From Lasiosphaeria ovina (Eukaryota > Ascomycota > Sordariomycetes > Sordariales > Lasiosphaeriaceae): a DNA stretch of 64,000 bases. Within the stretch, counting starts at the first letter, position 1; each line of letters begins with the position of its first letter. The stretch is from contig JAULSN010000004.1 in NCBI GenBank assembly GCA_033439765.1, positions 1,374,001 through 1,438,000 on the forward strand. Reading direction: 5' to 3'. Below are positions 1-11,381 of this stretch, one piece after another. The position numbers were made by a program, and so were the translations under genes. The notes below the pieces were generated by a model, which made no database searches, was not told the origin of the DNA, and worked only from the letters and a program-made list of their open reading frames with translations.

Positions 1-1340
1 ATTATTATTCTATTTAAGAACCCGAGGCTTTCCCCCGAAATTCACGGTGGACTCCAATTGCAGCCGTCTTCGACCGTCCCGCAGCCAGGGCCGTGTGGAG
101 TGTGGAGTCGTTGCGGGGCCGCGCATGTCTTTCTTGCGCGAAAGCTGGGATGGTAGGTTGGTTTGTGTCCATCGCCATCCCGGCGTTGCACCTTCTGCCG
201 CTGGGTCTGTGTAACATGGTGAAAGGTTCGTCGCTGGACCTCAATCCGTGGACCTGGGAATTCGCGTCGGGGTAGTGTCTCTGGCACACGTCCCGAGATC
301 TCTCCCAACCGGCAACCATGGGCAAAGGCTCCGTATGTCGGGTTGTGGTGCGGGTGTGGGATGCAGCCCAGGCTGCTGGCAGCTGCAACTAGATCAAGCT
401 CGCTCGCACCTAGTCGTATGAAATATTTTCACTCCGCTCCGATCTGTCGCCAGCAGTCGGCCTGCAGCAGGTGAGAAGCACGGACGCCTCTCACTGGCGA
501 CTCAATGCCAGCACGCGCAGGAGCACGCACGAGCACGCGCAGGTGCGCCTTCCCCACATTGGCCAGCCCATCAACGCCCAGCGCGGCCTCTCCTTCCATG
601 GCAGATCCTTATCCCCCGTCCCGTGCAGTGCGCTTTCCTCGATCCAGACCACAGCCAGAAACGGTCGTAGCTGCTGCTGCTGTTGATGGCGAGCTTGCCT
701 CTTGTCCTCCTGCCTTCCCTGCCCTCCTTCCCTGCCCTCCTGCCCTCTCGTTGTCCGTCCCAAAGTCTTCCCCTCTTTTCCCCTACACCTAGAGCTTAGG
801 TTGCGGGGTGCAGACGGACCGGGCTCCATCCTACCAGGCAGTATTGACCTGGGGCATCGCCAGAGAACAGACGTCGGAAGCAAATCAGCGTCGGGCGTCA
901 TCTTCTTGGTCATCATCCACTGCTGCGTTGCGTCCCGAAGACAGCAAAGCTCCCGCTAGCCTGTCGGCGGCAGACCTCGGGGCAGCCCTATCCATCGCCT
1001 GAATCCTCCCCGGTCGTTCTGGCACGAGCGCACCCGACCCTGCACTTTTTCGCGTGCAAATATCCCGAAAGCAGCCGTCGCATTTGGCCCGCTTCGGGTT
1101 TATTTTCCACCTTGGGCACAGTTCCTTGCCGTCCAACCGTGGACTTCCCGCCGTCTTCCTCCTGTTGCACACCATCGCGCAAGTGGTTTACCGCGTCCAG
1201 CAATCTGATTGAACCTACCGAGGCTGCTAGCTATCTAGGTTGCTTTGCGCGCACCCTCCGACTCCACTGCCGTGGTGCCGCCAAGCATGCTGAGTCCTAT
1301 CGGCTGAGGGGCTCGCGGGATTCCACAGAGCGGGCCATAG
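1..1340. other. 5' flank without a recognised gene
   Basis: No open frame here has a recognisable motif, a codon pattern like the neighbouring genes, or believable splice signals. A pyrimidine-rich stretch around 705-790 carries imperfect repeats of a CCCTGCCCTCC-type unit. The last few hundred bases are probably the promoter and leader of the zinc-cluster gene that starts near 1341. Confidence 0.5.
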
Positions 1341-3720
1341 ATGCCGTCTCCAGATTCAGACATGACCGCTTCGAGCCCGCGAAAACTAGGTTGGTGAGTA
1401 TCCATTCCCGCCGAGCCCCCTGTGAGATACCTTGGACTTGGCCCAAGACCATTTGCTGACGGCCAGTCGCAGCATAAACTGTCGAGATCAGCACCTGAAA
1501 TGTTAGTTCCACCCCCAACCCCCTAAAAGAACACCCCCAACCCCCCAGGGCCCTGACGGCCGAAGGGGAGCGCCCCTCTAAACTGAACCACCGCCGTCTT
1601 ATCCTCCCCTCCCCTGGTCGCATCCAGTGCGGGGGCGATACCTGGAGGTTTTGCTGACTTTGTCGGCTTTGCAGGCGATCGAGTAGCGCCTGTCTGCGGC
1701 AGGTGCAAGCTCAAAAGTCGCGAATGCTGTTGGATTGGCATTGTGATGCGTACTGATAAGTGTCCGTTCAACACCCTTGCCCTCACATTGCTTCAATTCT
1801 TCTTCCTGGCTACCTCCACCCCTCCACCCTTTGCCGTCTGCTCTCTGCTTGCGTTGACTGGTCGACCTTGACCATATAGACACGTTTGGAGAAGAACAGA
1901 AGTGGGTCAAGATAGAAAACTTGGATCGCTGTATGTTCCCCCTTTCTGAACCCGGTGTGGTCCTTGCTCCTTACACTGGCCTCAGTGGTTTTCATCAACG
2001 AGAACAAGAAAGTTCGCCATGACGGCTCAAGCGAAGAGAGCGGAGAAGAACTCGAGACCGACAGTGGTCCGCAGGGCGTTCCCTGGAAACCTGATATAGT
2101 CATGCAGATTGACCATGTCATCTCGCCCTCGTCATCAATAGTATCTCCCGCAAGTCCGACTGACAGGTTCTTTCGACGCGTACCGAAATCAGACTCGGAC
2201 GAAGATGAGATCCTGGCTGTTGAACCTGTGCAAGACAATGCAGCTGCAACTCCCGACGACGAAAACCAGCAAACCGTGGACAACTCGGTGCTACCCTTTT
2301 CCGATGGGCTGGAAGCTAGGCTTTTTATGCACTTTGTGCAGAAGCTGGCCACCTGGGTAAGTAGCTCCAACTCTCACAGCAGAGGTATTATATCTAGATA
2401 TCTGATATGGATGCATCAGCTTGATCTGTGTGACCCGGCCCAATCGTTTGAGAGGATTGTCCCAGCACGAGCACAGTCAGGGAACTGCCCTATTCTTCTT
2501 AACGCCATTCTTGCTCTTTCGGCACGCCACATGAGCCACATCAGTAACTGTGACTACCCGCAATCTCTGGCATTGCAGTATTCACAAAAGTGCTTCGATG
2601 ACCTCAATCGTATCCTCGACCAACCTGGGGCTATACTAGATGAGAACTTGTTCGCCGCAGCCATTATCCTGCGGGTATTGGAGGAAATGGATGGTTGGTG
2701 ATATCTTGACGTCTCCTTACGCGCCCATATCGCTGATCTTCGCGGCCAGTCAAGGATACGGGAAGGGATCTGCGCACTCATCTGATAGGCATCAAAAGGT
2801 TTGTCGAGGCTCGAGTCGAATCCCTTGTCCCTGGCTTCGTCCCGGGAAGTCTGAGTGCTGCATCTTTCTGGGTAGGCCTCCGTCAGGAGATTTACAGCGC
2901 CGTCATGACCTCGCAGGCAGTACACATCAGTCTCTTGCATTCGCTGGTCGACCGGTCGCTGAAGCAGGCGGACGACTACACCTGGGCTAACCGAGCCGTG
3001 GTTCACTGTGCTGATGTGCTCAACTTTTGTTTCGGAGAAAAGTCAGAGGTCGGCGCAAAGCGGCGGACCGAGGAATGGGTAGAGCTGAACAGGCGGAGCA
3101 AACAATGGATTGATGGGCTCCCGCCTTCCTTCAGGCCCATCTTCGATGGGAAAGGCAATGGCGCATTTCCACATATATGCTACTGGCGAAGCTGTCACGG
3201 TACGCCAATCCTGTTCTTCTGGGGCTTCCAGGTGCTAACAATGTGTCCAAATTAGTTATTGGCATGCAGCATCACCTCCTTGCCGAGCTCTTCCTCGTGC
3301 ATTACGATCCCAGGCCCTTGGTGAATGAACCAGACAGACAGCTGGCAGTAAGCCAAGAACTCACTCATGGAAGCCAGCGACGAGCAGAATGGCTGACAGG
3401 GCAATTGCAGAACCACATACAAGAGCTGGTACGGCGAGTATGTGGCATCGGCCTGAGCAACGAGTGGACACCGCCGAGCATGTTTACAGCCTGCATGGTC
3501 ATCGCAGCTTGTGAGTATCCCTGCACCTCGACGCTTTCTCGCTCTTGCTGGCTGCTTTGCTAACTGGATGGGCTTAGTTGGCGACCTTTTCCACGATCGG
3601 CAGGACCAGGAAGCGATGATTGAGATTCTCAAGAAGACGGAGAAAGACCACCTGCGGCCGACCGAGGAAGTACAAAAGAAGATGAGGGTTACTTGGGGCT
3701 GGCCTCAGCACAATCGGTGA
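1341..3720 (+). CDS. Zn(II)2Cys6 transcription factor
   Basis: Predicted nuclear DNA-binding regulator of about 587 aa. Proposed exons are 1341-1393, 1473-1501, 1675-1749, 1880-1930, 1986-2693, 2750-3199, 3256-3510 and 3578-3720; they total 1764 nt and stay in frame. Splicing rebuilds a textbook zinc cluster from three exons: CINCRDQHLKC, then DRVAPV, then CGRCKLKSREC, giving C-x2-C-x6-C-x6-C-x2-C-x6-C. The remaining ~500 aa has the helical look of a fungal-specific regulatory domain (LNAILALSARH near the middle, YSQKCFDDLNRIL after it), as in ARCA-type regulators. An acidic, Ser-rich linker follows the zinc module. The first three introns are the least certain part; an ATG at 1362 in the same frame is an alternative start. 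The target genes cannot be told from the sequence. Confidence 0.82.
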
Positions 3721-6043
3721 TCCAACTAGGCTCGTACGGCTTACAACCCGGTCTTCGCGCGACTTCACCGGCGGCCGGGCTTTGTTACTAATTAGACTTC
3801 GTTTCTATTTCACTTCATTGACGAATGCGACGAGCTCACTCTAGGCAACAACGCGACTCGGCATTGTTTCAGGAGGCCGGTGGTCATATTGATTTTCTCT
3901 GCTGTTGCGTCAACACACTCTCAGGCTCTAGGAGAATTCACGATGGCAGCATAGGACGATTGCCACTGCAAACGATCTTATCTTCAATTTCATATCTAGT
4001 GAGCAAATAAGTGTGCATGAGGAGGATAAAGTTGTTCCGTTATTTGCCATCCGTCAGACACACCGCTACTTCAGCTCTTGCTCGAGCAATCGCTTCACTC
4101 AGCTCTCTCATGCGGTCTCAAATGCGATAAGATGTCTCAGTTCCTGGGGGAATATTGGCAGCTACGTATCGGTCAGTCACATAACGGTGCCAAGGGCGTC
4201 GTTTTCAAGGCCGAGGAGCGCATTGGCCGCATCTCGGCCAAAGCACTATAGGCCCGGAAGTTCGGGTTGTTTGCGACACATCTAGGTTACACGACAGGCT
4301 GGCTCGGCCGTTCCAACCCCTGATTTTTTTGTCGACCAGCGGCCAAGAGGTGAGGGGGGAGAATGCTCTGCTGGATAGGACAGCAAAAAGACGCCTGCCA
4401 GGGAACTGGCGTTGATCCCTTGATTATTGCGGGATACTCACTGTTCCGTCACGATTCGTCACGAATTTTCTTGGCGGCTTGCTTCCCCTGAGTGAGGCCG
4501 GTGATTGGTTGTTCGGCAGATCTGGACCCCCCTCATTCGCGAGATGAGCTAGGCGATGTGACAAAAGTTTGACAAGTGCGTCTCTTGGCCGGGCCAGACC
4601 GTGATAGGAACGCCCAGTGCTGCAGGGTTGGGACGGGTTAGGTGAGAAAAGGCGGTCTAGACGGCAAACTGGAATGTCATGTGGTCACTTGGCTGCCCTC
4701 GACTCTCGAGCTAGGGCGCCGTATTTTTGGGGAGGGGGAGGGGGAGGGGAAGGGGCGGCGATGTGGAGAGCACGTGAGGAGGTCTCGTGGACGTAGGTAC
4801 GTGGGTTCACGACTTTTCCACGACCATTGCACAAGAGGGGGGCGAACAGGACAGTGGGTCTTGGTTTGTGGGGGAACGGCGAGAACTGCTACGCTGATCA
4901 GTGATCGGGGCTACACGACGTGTAATTGCCCGCTGTGCTACTACACTGCGTATGTGCTGTCCCGCCTTACCCGGCAAGCCGTTCGACGGGCGAGGGCGGG
5001 TCCAGCGGGATAGGTACTATGCTCGTTCGCTTGGGCAGTGGCATGTGTGTCCCGAATGTCTTGGTCTTGGCTACACAAGCCACTGCACACTATTACTACA
5101 CTAGCTCCCATATGTGGGGGGTTTGTGGGGGGAAGGAGGAGGCTAATGTAGCAACTAGCAGGGCTTGCTATTGCAACCTCTCGGGAGAAATTGCCCTTAG
5201 TTTTTGTCTCCGGTCAGGCTCAAGGGGGCAATTCTGGCCGGTTTTCTTTTTGGGGGAGATGCACGTTTTGCACCGTACAGCTACAGATCGGGAAGGATTT
5301 CCACGGACACGGCCGTGGCGCATCCGCCTGGGGAGTCATTATGTGTGTGTGGTGCGTGTGACTATGATGTGATAGGCTGGGCAAGAGAGGAGAACTCCGT
5401 CCCAAGACAGGCCACTCAAATCACATCACGGACGGGGGATGTGCGCCGTTGCGGGTTGGGACATGGGGGGATTTTTTTGGGTTGCTGGAGGGGGAGGCAA
5501 ACGCAAAGCAACCACACGAACGAACGAGGCAGCAGCTACTTCCTGCGAGGAGGGCCCGACCCGTTCTCCCCGGTTCCCTTTCTTTTCTAGTGCCTTAGAT
5601 TCGCGAGCCGAGCTCTGAGCCGTGATTCGCCCGCCCGTCGGATGTCACCCCTTCTGGTCCAAGACGTACATATGGCGTTGCTTATCCCTGGTCGGGTGTC
5701 TGCCGGAGTTTGGGCTTGGAATAGCAATAGTGCGCAGGTATGTCATTGTGTGCGTACGTACCGTCACCGGGTGAGGATCTCGCAACCGCGGCCTATGCAG
5801 CTACCCATACTGTACTGTACGGCATACCTAGTTCATGCTAGCGCCGTGGCAGCCAAGGTCTCGACACTAGCTTTTCGTCTTGGGCGTAAATACCACGTGC
5901 GGCGGCGTATAAACCGCCGTCGCGCCATGTCTGGCTCTAGTCCTCCCTAGCTTTGCCCTCGCGTGGTAATTATCCTAGTTTATGTCCTGCTGGAACTGCG
6001 TCGAGGCCGGCGGCAGCATTATACTCGTTCTCCCTTGCCCATA
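3721..6043. other. Long intergenic region upstream of inositol oxygenase
   Basis: About 2.3 kb with no convincing gene. The part from 4550 to 5580 is markedly G-rich on the + strand and includes a run of five G-tracts at about 4729-4757 that could form a G-quadruplex. Open frames here are short, overlap in several frames and lack family motifs. The right end holds the inositol oxygenase promoter, with an E-box and TATA box at about 5894-5913. Confidence 0.5.
5894..5918 (+). promoter_or_regulatory. Promoter elements of inositol oxygenase: E-box and TATA box
   Basis: A CACGTG E-box at 5894-5899 is followed at once by TATAAA at 5908-5913, about 130 nt before the ATG at 6044. The TATA box lies between GGCGG (5901-5905) and CCGCC (5914-5918), which form an inverted repeat. 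CACGTG is a typical site for fungal bHLH factors; which factor acts here is not known. Confidence 0.55.
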
Positions 6044-7061
6044 ATGGCACCTTCTGCCATCTACAACGACCCTGTCAACGAGGACGGGGTGGCGCTCGAG
6101 GCTATCTCGGACGCGGTAGACGAGGTCAACATACTGAAGGCGCAGACTGCCTTCGCGCAGCAGCCGCAATTTGACAGCGGCAAGAACAAGACGGCGTTCC
6201 GGCAGTACGAGGCGGCGTGCGACCGGGTCAAGGCCTTCTACGTGGAGCAGCACGCGCGGCAGACGGTGGCGTACAACGTGGCGGCGCGGCAGCGGTTCCA
6301 CTCGGCCGGGCGGGCGCGGGCCGAGATGACGGTGTGGCAGGCCATGGAGAAGCTGGACGCGCTCGTCGACGACAGCGACCCCGACACGCAGCTCAGCCAG
6401 ATGCAGCACCTGCTGCAGAGCGCCGAGGCCATCCGCCGCGACGGCAAGCCGCGCTGGATGCAGCTCGTCGGCCTCATTCACGACCTCGGCAAGTTGATGC
6501 TGTTCCTCGGCGGCGCCGACGGCCAGTGGGACGTTGTTGGCGACACCTTCCCCGTCGGCTGCGCCTTCGCCGGCCGCGCCATCATCTACCCCGACACCTT
6601 CGCCGCCAACCCCGACGCCAGCCACCCCGTCTACGGCTCCTCCCACGGCATCTATAGTCCGGGCTGCGGCATCGCTAACCTCGTCATGAGCTGGGGCCAC
6701 GACGAGTACCTGTACCTGGTGGTGCGCGACCAAGCCCGCCTGCCCCGCGAGGCCCTCGCCATGATCCGCTACCACTCCTTCTACCCGTGGCACCGCGAGG
6801 GCGCCTACCGCGAGTTCATGGCCGACGGCGACGAGGACCTGCTGCAGGCCGTGCGCGCTTTCAACCCCTACGACCTGTACAGCAAGAGCGACGGGATACC
6901 GAGCGTCGAGGAGCTCAAGGTGTGTTGATCTCTGTCTCTTAACCCCTTTTCAGTAAACCAGAAAGGGGTTCCCTTTGTGCTGACTGCTCCCTCGACAACC
7001 GTAGCCGTATTACCTGGAGCTCATTGACGAGTTCTTCCCGCAGCGGGTCATCAAGTGGTAG
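6044..7061 (+). CDS. MIOX: myo-inositol oxygenase
   Basis: Di-iron oxygenase that opens the ring of myo-inositol with O2 to give D-glucuronate, the first step of inositol breakdown; cytosolic. The protein is about 310 aa, the usual family length. Exons are 6044-6919 and 7005-7061, with a phase-0 intron (donor GTGTGT, branch CTGAC) and the short conserved end PYYLELIDEFFPQ in exon 2. Visible iron-ligand regions are HDLGK, SWGHDEY, IRYHSFYPWH and FNPYDLYSK, in family order. The start MAPSAIYNDP at 6044 is preferred because the open frame upstream has no conserved content. A strong TATA box and E-box lie upstream. No other inositol-pathway gene is visible nearby. Confidence 0.93.
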
Positions 7062-7505
7062 ACTGAAGGTTTGAGGGTGGGTTGTCTTGTTTGGCGCATA
7101 AAAGTAGCGGACGGATCAAGGGCTGGAGTATTTGAGGGGCTGAGAGGCAACCGTGTGGTTCTGGCAGCAGAGATTGGGCTGCTCCGGATTGAGCTAGATT
7201 TGGAATTGGTATTGACGCTGAAACGCCAAGTTGTTGTTGTTTATCTATCTATAGACCTAGACATGCATGTACTCGCTGCCTGCCCAGAGGCCGAGACCCA
7301 GAAACAGTGAAGCGGCCTGACCTTGGCAAGAGTTGCAACCCGGAGGCAGCCGCCAGTATGGACCATCTCTCTGTCGTCATTGCGCGACAGAATACTACCT
7401 CACACTAAGTACTAATGTAGGCCAAATACTTCATCATGACCGCGGGGAAAAGAAAGGAGACTCTTTCTTTAACCGCTACCGAACAGACGTTCTTCCAAAC
7501 ACACC
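7062..7505. other. Intergenic region
   Basis: Terminator of inositol oxygenase and 5' flank of the next gene. The short frames seen here have no recognisable content. Confidence 0.4.
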
Positions 7506-8394
7506 ATGACACCCCTGGAGGCGCGCATCCAAGAGAACCGCGGCCAGGCACAGGGAGCTGCTCCACGCGCTCGCCGAGGCTGACCACGCCAAGCCGGCCC
7601 TCGCGCAGCAAAAGCGCTTCATCGCCGAACTCGAGGCCGAGGTGGCCGCGTCCAACGCGCACGTCAAGGCTGTCGACAGCCGGCGCAAGGAGGAGTTCAA
7701 GGAGCACGCCAAGTACCGCGACTCGCTGGTCAAGCGGCTCGCCTACAAGGCCACGGCCCTCGCCGCCCAGCTCGCCGTCCGCCACGCCCACACCCAGACC
7801 CAGCTCGACGCCCTCTATAACTCCCTCTTCGCCGGGTCTACGCCGGCCTTCCCCGACGAAGACGCCACCGAGAAGCCCGCCGCCGCCGCCCTGCACACCT
7901 ACCAAACCGCCCGCAGCGCCGCCGAGGCCGAGGCCCACGCCGTGCGCCTACTCAGCCAAGGACAACAGCACTTCCGCACCGCGCTGGCACTAATCGAAGA
8001 AGCCCCCGGAAACTCGCGCGTCGACATGTTCGGCGGCGGCGCCGAGGTGCAGGTGGCCGCGGCGCGCGCGAAGGCCCAGCAGGCGCGCGCCATGAGCCCG
8101 CCTGGTGCGGTGGCCGACCTGCCTGATGCGCCGATCAACCTGGTGCGCGACGTGTTTTTTGATGATATTTTCACGGATATGGCGTTCCATGACGAAATCA
8201 AGCTGTCGCGTGCCGGTGTTGAGGCTGCGGCGCGTGCGATGGATGGTTTGGTGGTGGATGCGCTGCGGAGACACGGGATGCTTGAGGCGGAGGTTAGGGA
8301 AAGGGAGGTGAGAGAGTTTTTGAGGAGGTTGTTGGGAAGTGAGGTGTATAGACTGTTTGGGGTTTTGTTGTTGTTTTATGGTTGGAGGGTGTAG
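7506..8394 (+). pseudogene. Coiled-coil protein, frameshifted
   Basis: Uncharacterised. A start at 7506 gives MTPLEARIQENR and then runs off frame; dropping one base in CGCGGCC near 7540 lets it continue as ARHRELLHALAEADH into a long open frame ending at 8394. The corrected protein would be about 295 aa. It is rich in Ala, Glu, Arg and Lys with heptad-like spacing in the first 90 residues, and has a distinctive middle (SRVDMFGGG, then DVFFDDIFTDMAFHDEI). It resembles, from memory only, a widespread fungal coiled-coil family of unknown function. No catalytic motif is visible. The alternative is an upstream exon joined within 7510-7560, but no good donor was found. A sequencing error would give the same picture. 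Confidence 0.55.
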
Positions 8395-8699
8395 TTGGGG
8401 TGTTGTTGAAGATATGCCGTGTGTAATACTTGTAAATTTCAGGTTGACAGGTGTGGATAGACTAGCATATATTATATATTGTATATACATGATTCACCGA
8501 GGACCTTTGTCGAGATTCATTCATTTGTGCATCCTGGTCTGTCCCCCGCTTCCTACGCCACCCCCTTTTCTGCCTACTTTCTTTCTTGCTGCGACAGGAA
8601 ACACTAGGCATCCGTCACACTCTTCACAGCTCTTCACAGCTCTAGCAACTCGACATCCATAGCCTGTAAAAATGCCAGACTCGACGGAGTGGTCAGAGA

Positions 8700-9155
8700 T
8701 TGTCAAGTGGATTCCTGGTCGTCCAGCATATGCCGCAGGTGCTCAACCACCCCAGCCTGCAGGAGTCCAACGTCCACGTGAGTCTCGATAGCGACACAGG
8801 CGGCATAGCCATAGCTGGCGTCGTCGACTGGCGCGACGCGTACGTCGGCCCATTCGGCATGTCGCTGTACGGCGTCGACACGCTGCTCGGATTCCTAGGG
8901 CGCGGACGATGGATGCGCCACGCCCGGAACGATGAGCTGCGGCGGACTTTCCGTGAGGCGTTCTATGAGGCTGCCGGGGCGCATAAGGGGCAAGTTCAGG
9001 GGTTGCGGGAGGATGTGCGTGCCGCGCGGGTGTTGGCTGTTTTGGGCTTGTTTAGTCCTGGCGAGAGAGAAGAGCCAGAGGCGGAGGCGGAGCGCATGGC
9101 GAGAGAGGCACGGCTCGCTGTGCTGGAGGGGGATTTGGGGGACGAGGCTTTGTAG
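8700..9155 (+). pseudogene. Phosphotransferase (APH/kinase-like) C-terminal remnant
   Basis: The frame reads like the C-lobe of a fungal aminoglycoside-phosphotransferase-family protein. LNHPSLQESNVHV sits where the family has its catalytic loop (HxDLxxxN), and GVVDWRDAYVGPFG matches the metal-binding Asp and the following stretch. The N-lobe, with its ATP-binding Lys and Glu, is absent, and the catalytic Asp position of the loop holds Ser (HPS), so phosphotransfer is unlikely. An ATG at 8672 opens a different frame that ends quickly. About 150 aa remain, against roughly 300-450 aa for intact relatives. The tail is acidic and Arg-rich. It lies 300 bp after another damaged gene. Confidence 0.6.
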
Positions 9156-9801
9156 ATGATCTGGTCTGGTTGATTTCTTTGGCTTGGCATGGAACAATGG
9201 CAGATGGTGTTCTCTGCTTCCTACCCAATAGGCTAATAACCAAGCGTTGAAACCCAACTGTCTGCCATTGGTCTTGTTTTCTTACTTACCAACTACATCC
9301 TTGAACATGTGTAATTGTGCCTTGGTTTTATCATTTCCAAGATTTCCATGACACCTAATTCTACATGGCGGATAATTGCGATTGAAACATTTGCAAACAT
9401 ACGAGGAGTGAAAGCAGATACGAGTAAGTACCTATCCTGACCTATTAATTATTAATTATTGATTTCTACAATACGAGTTTGCCAGCTCGTGACTGCTTCG
9501 GAATTTTATATTATCGGCACTACGAGAACTAGGGGTCCATTTAATTGTGGTTTTTTCACTCTCCCTTCTGTTTTCATAGAGGGATTCGTCTTAAGTACCG
9601 AACAGCCGGGCGGTAATATCGCGGCATGCACATCACCAACACAGCCACGCCACGCAGCGGTGGCGATTAGGCCCCCAATGCTCTTGGCAGCCCGGTCGCA
9701 AGAGTGAACAGTCAGGCTCTGCTCCGGGTTCGGGTTGTTTCCTCGAACAACGAATCAACCGGCCAGCCAGTCGCACATCAGACCATTCTCAGTCGCTCAA
9801 A
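9156..9801. other. Intergenic region, AT-rich
   Basis: Nothing coding was recognised. The stretch 9290-9590 is AT-rich relative to its flanks and contains short TTATTAATTATTAATT-like repetition near 9441-9463. Confidence 0.4.
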
Positions 9802-11381
9802 ATGGCATCCATCCTCGATCAGACATGTCCGGACTGCACAGAGTTGGACATTTACTCGGTCTTTCGGACTGGACGCTTGGAAGTCCCACAGCCAGGTTTC
9901 ACCCGCCAGGCTCAAGACCTTGCGCTTCACCCCGAGTGCTCTCTCTGCCGGACTCTGCTGTGGGCAGCCAGTCAAGTATACGACCATGACCTCAAGCTGC
10001 CTCCATCCCGACAATCTACGACAACGCCAGCCTTTACCCCGGCAGACAAGGTCATTCTGAGGCCCAAATATCTCCGGCCGAACCAGTACGGCCTCGGCCT
10101 CTCCGTCCAGCTGGCCCCCCGCGGTCCGGGGCCCCTCGCGACCTCCGACACCACGCTGCACATGCTCCCCCCCTGGCCCAGGGGTGGGTTGCTCCCGAGC
10201 GGCGGTTTCCGGTGCTGGCTCGGCGCGTCAACGGCACCGAGTTCGACGGCGAGCACGCCAAGAGCTGGCTGCACCAGTGCGACACAGTCCACGGCCACCA
10301 CTGTGCGCGCACGTCGAGCCACGCCCGGTCGGAATTCCAGCTGCGCCTCATCGACGTCGACCAGGACTGCCTTGTTCTGGCTCCAGAGAACTGCACCTAC
10401 ACCGCGCTGAGCTACGTGTGGGGCGACGTCCAGCAGCCACTCCTGAAGACGACGTGTCTGGACACCTGGCAGGTCCCAGGTGCGTTTACCGACATTAGGT
10501 TACCTCTTACAATACGGGACGCCATGCACGTCTGTCGCCGGCTCGGGCTGCGCTACCTGTGGGTCGACAGCCTGTGCATCGTGCAGGACCTGGCCGACGT
10601 CGTGGCCGGGCAGGTCGCGCACATGGACAGCGTTTACAGCGGCGCGCACCTGACCATCATCGCGGCCGCGGGCGCCGACTGCGAGAGCGGCATCCCGTCG
10701 GTGCAGCCGCGGCCGCCCGTCCAGCACAGGGCGCGCGTCGCCGGCGGGCCCGACATCGGCACGGCCGCCGCGTCGGTGCTGGACGTGCTGAAGCAGTCGC
10801 GGTGGAACTCGCGCGCCTGGACCCTGCAGGAGTACGCCCTCTCGCGCCGGTTTCTGGTGTTTATCGACCGCCACGTCTTCTTCTGCTGCGGAGAGGGGAT
10901 CCGCCAGGAGGATGTGCATGGCTATGTGGTCGACGACGTGCCCCGCAAGCACCAGGCCGACCTCCCGATGCTGCGTCCGTTCCTGATCAGCAACCGGCTG
11001 GAATTTGAGGTCATGAAGCATGTTTACATCCCCCTAGTGGTGTCGTACGCGCCGCGCACGACAACATTCCCCGACGACATCATCAACGCCTTTGGCGGCG
11101 TCATTGGAACCTTGACCCCTATTCTGGGCAGCTTCAGGTACGGCATTCCAAGGCAATTCTTTCTGCACGGCATGTGCTGGTCTTACCATGGGCCGTTCAG
11201 GCGAAGGCCGTTGTTCCCGAGCTGGTCGTGGGCTGGCTGGGACTTCGCCTCGCACCATAACTACGGCGGCCGGTTTGGATACCTGACGCCGCACGGGGCG
11301 GGGCAGTTGATTTGCCCTACCCGGGTTCTGGATAATAGAGGTTCCCCCATCGCCTCTCCTTCGTTTGTAAGGGTGCCCTAG
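9802..11381 (+). pseudogene. HET-domain (heterokaryon incompatibility) protein, frameshifted
   Basis: HET proteins trigger programmed cell death after fusion of unlike hyphae. The gene begins at ATG 9802 with a Cys-rich N-terminus (CPDCTELD, CSLCRTLLW). That frame leaves the homologous path after TLHMLPPW; the protein continues one frame over from RRVNGTEFDGEHAKSWL to VRVP at 11381. The HET signatures lie in the second frame: YTALSYVWGD, LRYLWVDSLCIVQD, YSGAHLTIIAAAGA and RAWTLQEYALSRRFL. The switch can be placed in a run of seven C at 10167-10173, where one C appears missing; no intron with fitting phase and signals was found that keeps the conserved residues. The restored length would be about 525 aa. 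An assembly indel is possible. Confidence 0.75.

Noticed and set aside
505..959. Overlapping frames in the left flank
   Set aside because: Low-complexity Pro/Ser/Arg content from the pyrimidine-rich DNA.
5975..6793. 272-codon frame on the - strand
   Set aside because: It lies opposite inositol oxygenase; its Val/Ala/Gly-rich content is typical of a shadow frame of a G+C-rich gene.
10183..10262. Intron to explain the HET frame change
   Set aside because: Donor and acceptor phases do not match, or the intron would remove conserved residues (RRVNGTEFDGEHAKS).
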